Shown piece after piece: positions 58,801 through 64,000 of a stretch of DNA of 64,000 bases (positions are counted from its first letter, which is position 1; each line of letters begins with the position of its first letter). The position numbers and the translations under genes are program-made. The notes under the pieces were generated by a model. That model searched no databases, was not told where the DNA came from, and worked only from the letters and a program-made list of their open reading frames with translations. The DNA is from Botrytis cinerea B05.10 (Eukaryota; Ascomycota; Leotiomycetes; Helotiales; Sclerotiniaceae), in assembly GCF_000143535.2 (NCBI RefSeq), contig NC_037311.1, positions 1,302,001 to 1,366,000 on the forward strand. The letters are read 5' to 3'.

Positions 58801-59585
58801 ATTTATTTACTTCATCCAAGCCAAGCGACCCTCCAAAGAAAATCCAAGTCCAAGTCCAAGTCCCAATAGAAGCCAAGCCAAGCCAAGCCAAGCCTCGCAG
58901 CTCAAACAATCACTGTACCTATCTATCTATGATCGATCATCACTTTTCTCCGGACCATTATATCATATCGAATCACATCACAATCTCCATGAATTGATAT
59001 AACTATATAACTATATAAGTATATAACTATATATCTATATAATTATATATCTATATATTTCGTACATCTATCTCACTCATCCATTTCTCACTTATCACTC
59101 AGCACCCACCTACCTATCTACCTCCCTCCCTCCCTCCAAAACACAGTATACCGATGAATCACACAAAATACATCCATATATCAATCATCAGCCACCAATC
59201 ATCCAAACAATCAAACAATCATCATCATCATCATCATCCAACACTCTCCACACCCCCAACACCTAGAGACTTCATACCAAACCACCCTCCTCACAAACTT
59301 CACATGTCAAGAACAAGATTCACAATGGATGAAATTCATCCCTGAACAGGAAAAGGAAAAAAAGTAAAAAATAGTACTGGAAATTACATTACATGATCAT
59401 TCATTACCTCAATCCCCCTAAACCCTACCTACCACTTACCACTCACTCACCATGCATCCACATCCACATCCACATCCACACCAATCCCATAATGTCCGAA
59501 ATTGCCAAGCGTTTATATGCACGAAATCCGTCCACAGCAGAGACCAAACAGACCAGGGTACATCCTATTTAGGAGTGCAGAGGAA

Positions 59586-59617
59586 ATGAATCAATGAATC
59601 AATGAATCAATGAATCA
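59586..59617 (+). repeat. ATGAATCA octamer repeat, four units
   Basis: Four perfect units. Confidence 0.92.
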
Positions 59618-60391
59618 ATCATTCTCCATTTTACATCTTAAGCTTTCGACGCTCGTCTGCATCGTCGTCATTTTAAATTGTTCGTAACCCGTGAAACAGT
59701 CACTGCAACTCAATCCGTCACTTCAATCCAGTCTATGTTTGCACGCTTCACGTTAGGCTGTGTAGGATAGAGGGTGCATCATCACATGCGTCACATACAA
59801 TTCATACGTGTTGGAGGGGTACGATAATGCAGCCATCAGGCAGGTAGGTAGGTGAGAAGAGGGGACATTTGTACTAGGTCGCCGTCCCATCGGTCCATGT
59901 TGGTGGGACGATGAATCATTCCTTCATGGCTAGATATCTTTAGCCGACCCCAGTCTACTACACGCGACTAACAAAAATTGCCCCCAGCCCTTGGTTGCCT
60001 TGGTGTTAGAAACCATTGGGTAGAGCAATCGCGACGTTCGTGACCATTCCTTCAAATCTATTGCGATACGAACAGGCCAAGGAGGGGGCGAAGCATAGTG
60101 ATGTCCATAATGTTAAGTTTGATTACATCGAAATTAGTAGAACTTTAGAATTCGTGCCTTATCTAAAAGCTTTCCTTTTGTCATCCATTGGAAGAAATTG
60201 CTTGTGAATTTGTGTCAATCTGTTTTCTATACTCAACATGTTAGCTTAGTACACTCTAATGGCGGGCGCTGAGAATCCTCACTTTATTGGACATATCCCG
60301 TTTCCTCCACGCAAGTTTATTTCTTGACGTGCTTATGAAGCACCGTCGTTCTCTTCATTCATCTTCCCTCGACTAAATTAGGCTAAACAAA

Positions 60392-61695
60392 TTAAGTAAG
60401 GAGATCCGCAACATTCATTGGCATCTCGTCGATTTGAGTAGAGTAGTACACTGTTTCAAACAAATTAGCACTGCGCGGCAGGATTCAAGGACGGGAAGTA
60501 CTTACACTCGATATCTCTCAAAATTCTAACGTCTTCACTGGTCACGAAATTGATCGCAACACCCTTTCTTCCAAATCTACCACTTCGACCAATGCGATGA
60601 ATATAGTTCTCACGGTTAACTGGTAAGTCATAATTGATCACCAATGAAACTTGTTGAACGTCAATTCCACGAGCCCAAACATCCGTAGAGATCAAGACTC
60701 TAGAGTTTCCTTGGCGGAAATCTTGCATAATGCTATCTCTTTCCTTCTGAGGCATCTCTCCGTGCATGGAGGATACAGTAAAGTTGGCCTCGCGCATCTT
60801 ATCGGTCAACCAATCAACCTTTCTCCTCGTGTTGCAAAAGATAACGGCTTGAGTAATAGTGAGTGTGTCGTATAGATCACAAAGGGTATCGAATTTCCAA
60901 TCTTCTTTCTCTACGGCAATGAAGTATTGTTTTAACCCTTCCAAAGTCAACTCATCACGCTTGACAAGAATGCGAACAGGGTCGGTCATAAATTTCGTAG
61001 TCATGTCGAGAACGTCGTATGGGAGGGTAGCGGAAACGACAACGACTTGTGTCGCAGGTGGGAGATAACGGTAGACATCGTAAATCTGCTCCCTGAATCC
61101 ACGGTTCAACAACTCATCGGCTTCATCAAGAACCAACATCTTGATATGACGAGTGCGGAGATTTCTTCGACGAATCATATCAGCAACACGACCTGGTGTT
61201 CCAGAAACAATATGTTGTCCATAATCCAGCTTGCGGATATCTTCTCCAACATTGGTACCTCCAATACAAGCGTGGCATTGTACATTCATGTAGTCTCCCA
61301 GAGCCATAACGACGGATTGAATTTGAGTCGCAAGTTCTCGAGTAGGTGACAGAACCAAGGCTTGAGTTTCGCGGACAGCTGTATCGATGACTTGAAGCAT
61401 ACTGATAGAGAAGGTTGCAGTTTTACCAGTACCAGATTGGGCTTGGGCAATAGTGTCGCGACCTTTGCAAATTTGAACAATCGCACGGGATTGAACGGCT
61501 GAAGGGGATTCGTAACCATATGCGTAGATACCACGGAGTAAATTCTCTATATAATTGTAAGCCTGATGACCAGATCTATATACACATAAACCTACCCTTA
61601 AGGTGCATATCTTGGAAAGTTGGCGCGACGGTAACATCTGCAGAAGTTGTAAACTCCATGCGATCATCCATCTTTCTATCAATTCCTTCGGCCAT
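60392..61695 (-). CDS. FAL1: DEAD-box RNA helicase FAL1 / eIF4A3-type
   Basis: ATP-dependent RNA helicase related to eIF4A; FAL1 acts in 18S rRNA maturation in yeast and its orthologue eIF4A3 is the exon-junction-complex core elsewhere. Exons on the minus strand: 61695..61596, 61546..60506 and 60450..60392; introns 49 and 55 nt; 399 aa, exactly the family length. The short first exon gives [15 protein letters not shown] and the last gives [18 protein letters not shown]. Motifs in order: [29 protein letters not shown] and [22 protein letters not shown] sequence and the C-terminus point to FAL1/eIF4A3 rather than eIF4A1. Without the end introns the reading would be wrong at both termini. Divergent from SF3a60. 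Confidence 0.96.
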
Positions 61696-62029
61696 GATTG
61701 CTGTTTGATTTTTCCCTTGGGTATTGAGATTGAGGTCGATGGATGAAATTCCAAAGTTATTTCTTAGAAAGTCATTGAGGTTTCTCCGCCTTCAGAAGAT
61801 GCGACAAAGCTCTGAAATTTTAGCGTCAGAATTTAAAGTTAGCGGCCGTGTGTGGACTCACGCGAAATGATTGGTTGGCGCAAAAAGTTCAAGAACCTGA
61901 ACTAGAATCATCGAAAACAACTTGAACATTCATCCATCGTGTCGTTGATCTTCCTCCGTTTATCTTATCAATCTTTCGCGGCAGGAACAGAACCACCATT
62001 AACGGTTGATTTGATACCAATCCTTCGAA
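61696..62029. promoter_or_regulatory. Divergent promoter region, FAL1 / SF3a60
   Basis: Only 334 bases separate the two starts, so core promoters probably overlap or share elements. No TATA box is obvious. Confidence 0.6.
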
Positions 62030-63579
62030 ATGATATTAGAAGAGCAAAGATTCCTCCACGAGGATCTTGAGAGGCTTGAGCAAGGTATCGCTGATAGAGT
62101 AGCTGAAGATCCAAAACAGGTAAGAATTGAAGCCATTTGCCTTTCATCAGTCAACCAATCTAACTTATTATCAAGGTTCGAGAACGTTTGAATCGAGACC
62201 ATCAAGTCGGGCACTTCCTGGATCGAATTCAAGACCAGTCCAAACGTTTACTAGACATATACAAAGATGTAGATGGAGTACGAAGTAAAGAGATCCAATC
62301 CATATCGACCGGCGAACCACTGGAAGAATTCTACAAGCAGCTTGGGGAAATCAAGAGTTTCCATCAAAGATACCCGAATGAACCTGTTGAGAACCTTGAA
62401 AAGGCTTACAAGAAGAAAGCACCTATGGAAGGGGAGACTGCTACATCAGAAATCGATAACATGTTCACTGGAGAGGAAGCATTTGGTCGATTCCTAGATC
62501 TCACTACAATTCACGAATTATTCTTAAATCTCCCTAATATTAAACGTCTTTCCTATCTACAATACCTGGATAATTTCGATTCGTTCGCACCTCCAACGTG
62601 TCCCGTGAAACGTCCAGATAAGATGACCGATCAATACTTCGCATACGTTGGGGAACTAGCAAATTATCTGGAAAGCTTCATGCGCCGAACAAGGCCATTG
62701 GAGAATTTGGAAAAATTGTTTGCGAGCGTTGAGGAAGATTTTGAAAAGGCATGGAAAGATAATGATGTTCCCGGATGGAAACTTGAGATTACAGCACCCG
62801 TTAATGGATCAAGTGCATCTGGAATATGGTGCGCAGATTGTGAGAAGGAGTTTAAGAATGAAAACGTGTATAAGGGTCACTTACCAGGAAAGAAGCATGT
62901 TCGAGCCGCAGAAGCGCGAGCAGCGCGAATGGCCGAAACAGGAGAGGACAGCAATGGTGCCACACAACCAACACTATCCACATCCCGTCTGAAGGAACGT
63001 GCCATAGCGGAGCGAGAATACAGAGTAAGACGTCTCGCAGCTGCCATGACACAGGAAAGAAGTGATACTCGAGTCAACGTCGAACGAAAGCAGGGTATGA
63101 CCGAACGTGAGCGACAAATGGAGCTTGATGCGTTATTTTCCGAGACAGCTGCAACACCTCGAGAGGGAGATTCGGACAGCGAATCAGATAGTGATGACAA
63201 GGTCTACAACCCACTGAAGCTACCATTGGCCTGGGATGGCAAACCTATTCCTTTCTGGCTTTACAAACTTCATGGACTCGGTGTTGAGTTCAGATGTGAG
63301 ATTTGTGGAGACTATGTTTACATGGGCAGAAGAGCTTTTGATAAGCATTTTAATGAGGCTCGTCATATTTTTGGATTGAAGTGCTTGGGAATCACAAATA
63401 CCACATTGTTCCGCGAGATCACGGGAATTGACGATGCGTTGAAGCTGTGGGATAAATTGCAAAGAGAAAAGAAGAAAGGAAAGGCTGAAGAAACTGGCGT
63501 TGTTCAAATGGAGGATGCAGAGGGAAACGTTATGCCTGAGAAGGTTTACTATGATTTACAAAAGCAAGGCTTACTATAG
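62030..63579 (+). CDS. PRP9: Splicing factor SF3a subunit 3 (SF3a60 / Prp9)
   Basis: Subunit of SF3a in the U2 snRNP, needed for pre-spliceosome formation. Exons 62030..62119 and 62176..63579, intron 56 nt (GTAAGA donor), phase 0; 497 aa, near the human SF3A3 length. The N-terminus MILEEQRFLHEDLERLEQ is family-typical. It continues with the helical PRP9 N-domain (DLTTIHELFLNLPNIKRLSY-like). A C2H2 zinc finger lies near residue 247 (WCADCEKEFKNENVYKGHLP...KKH). Acidic and basic linkers follow, then the matrin-type finger near 401 (FRCEICGDYVYMGRRAFDKHF...H). The protein ends KVYYDLQKQGLL. Very confident. Confidence 0.96.
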
Positions 63580-64000
63580 GTAGATGGCTTAATGGCGTCA
63601 ATTAAGGGTGTATAATAAGAATGCATGTATCATACCCATTACAGAGAAGATCACGCGATTTTTACTTCAAATTGACAACATTTTTTTCTGACTTTTCCGT
63701 GGAACCCGTTGTAACGCCTGCTTTTTCTGAGTAGCAGTACAAGTGTATACTACTTGCCGGTGCAGAATATTGATGATGGGTAATTCAGCGCTAGTGGTAC
63801 CATCAGCACGTTGTATTAACACTGATACTATGGTCTGAATTGCCAAGAACTCTAGAGTTGCACATTGGCTTTTTTGTATTTTTGATAGCTTCTCTCTGTC
63901 ACCCTAGTCTACTTTCAACAATGCTCCTCATTCAGTTCATCTCCACTTCTGACCCTCTAAAAATTTCAAATCTATCCCGTTCCCTGCGGGCGCTGGTGAA
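63580..64000. other. 3' flank of SF3a60
   Basis: 421 bases to the window end; no gene supported. Confidence 0.5.

Larger units (their letters stand above)
55241..60391. other. 5-kb gene-poor interval packed with short tandem repeats
   Basis: No coding gene is supported on either strand between the DUF1996 start and the FAL1 stop. From 56.3 to 59.6 kb at least fifteen different tandem arrays occur. Besides those listed separately there are AGTAC (58076-58094), CCAAGT (58844-58864), AGCCA (58871-58893), an AT run of TATAACTA type (58997-59060), ATC (59218-59238), CATCCA (59455-59480) and GAATG-type units (57561-57640). Open frames here are by-products of such repeats. It may hold a long untranslated leader or non-coding RNA; nothing shows that directly. 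Confidence 0.7.

Overview
The window looks like nuclear DNA of a filamentous ascomycete. The genes carry short introns (about 48-185 nt, most near 50, with GTAAGT-type donors and CTAAC-like branch points). The recognisable proteins are typically fungal: PEX6, TAF6, TAF11, FAL1, SF3a60, GTP cyclohydrolase I, thymidylate kinase, a HET-domain protein and a DUF1996 secreted protein. The overall impression fits a Leotiomycete (Botrytis/Sclerotinia-like), but that is inference from style, not from a marker.

Layout. 1-6.5 kb: a 5'-truncated unknown protein, an NAD(P)H-hydrate dehydratase (metabolite repair) and an acetoin/butanediol-type SDR. 7.1-22.8 kb: a run of eleven predicted small or medium genes, all on the + strand, none of which I recognise. 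They are mostly acidic and low-complexity, with their own promoters and 0-2 short introns. Seven of them carry a related C-terminal motif of the form S-x-L-R-x-(C)-(W/L)-(T/S). This co-directional orphan array is the most interesting content of the window. Three members (near 8.7, 13.4 and 20.3 kb) only appear when short exons are joined. 22.8-26.1 kb: AT-rich, apparently gene-free DNA.

26.1-43.2 kb is a housekeeping block: a membrane-anchored sterol-ester/triacylglycerol lipase, PEX6 (peroxisome import receptor recycling), L-threonine aldolase, TAF11, GTP cyclohydrolase I (folate entry), thymidylate kinase (dTTP synthesis) and TAF6. TAF11/FOL2 and CDC8/TAF6 are divergent pairs sharing short intergenic promoters, so two TFIID subunits sit about 3 kb apart. 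43.5-55.3 kb is a surface/self-recognition stretch: a secreted Cys-rich repeat protein, a degenerate HET-domain protein, a secreted type-B carboxylesterase and a DUF1996 protein with a Ser/Thr-rich tail.

55.3-60.4 kb is a 5-kb gene-poor interval packed with at least fifteen different short tandem repeats. 60.4-63.6 kb is a divergent pair of RNA-processing genes, FAL1/eIF4A3-type helicase and the SF3a60 (Prp9) spliceosome subunit. No tRNA, rRNA, CRISPR array or intact transposon was recognised.
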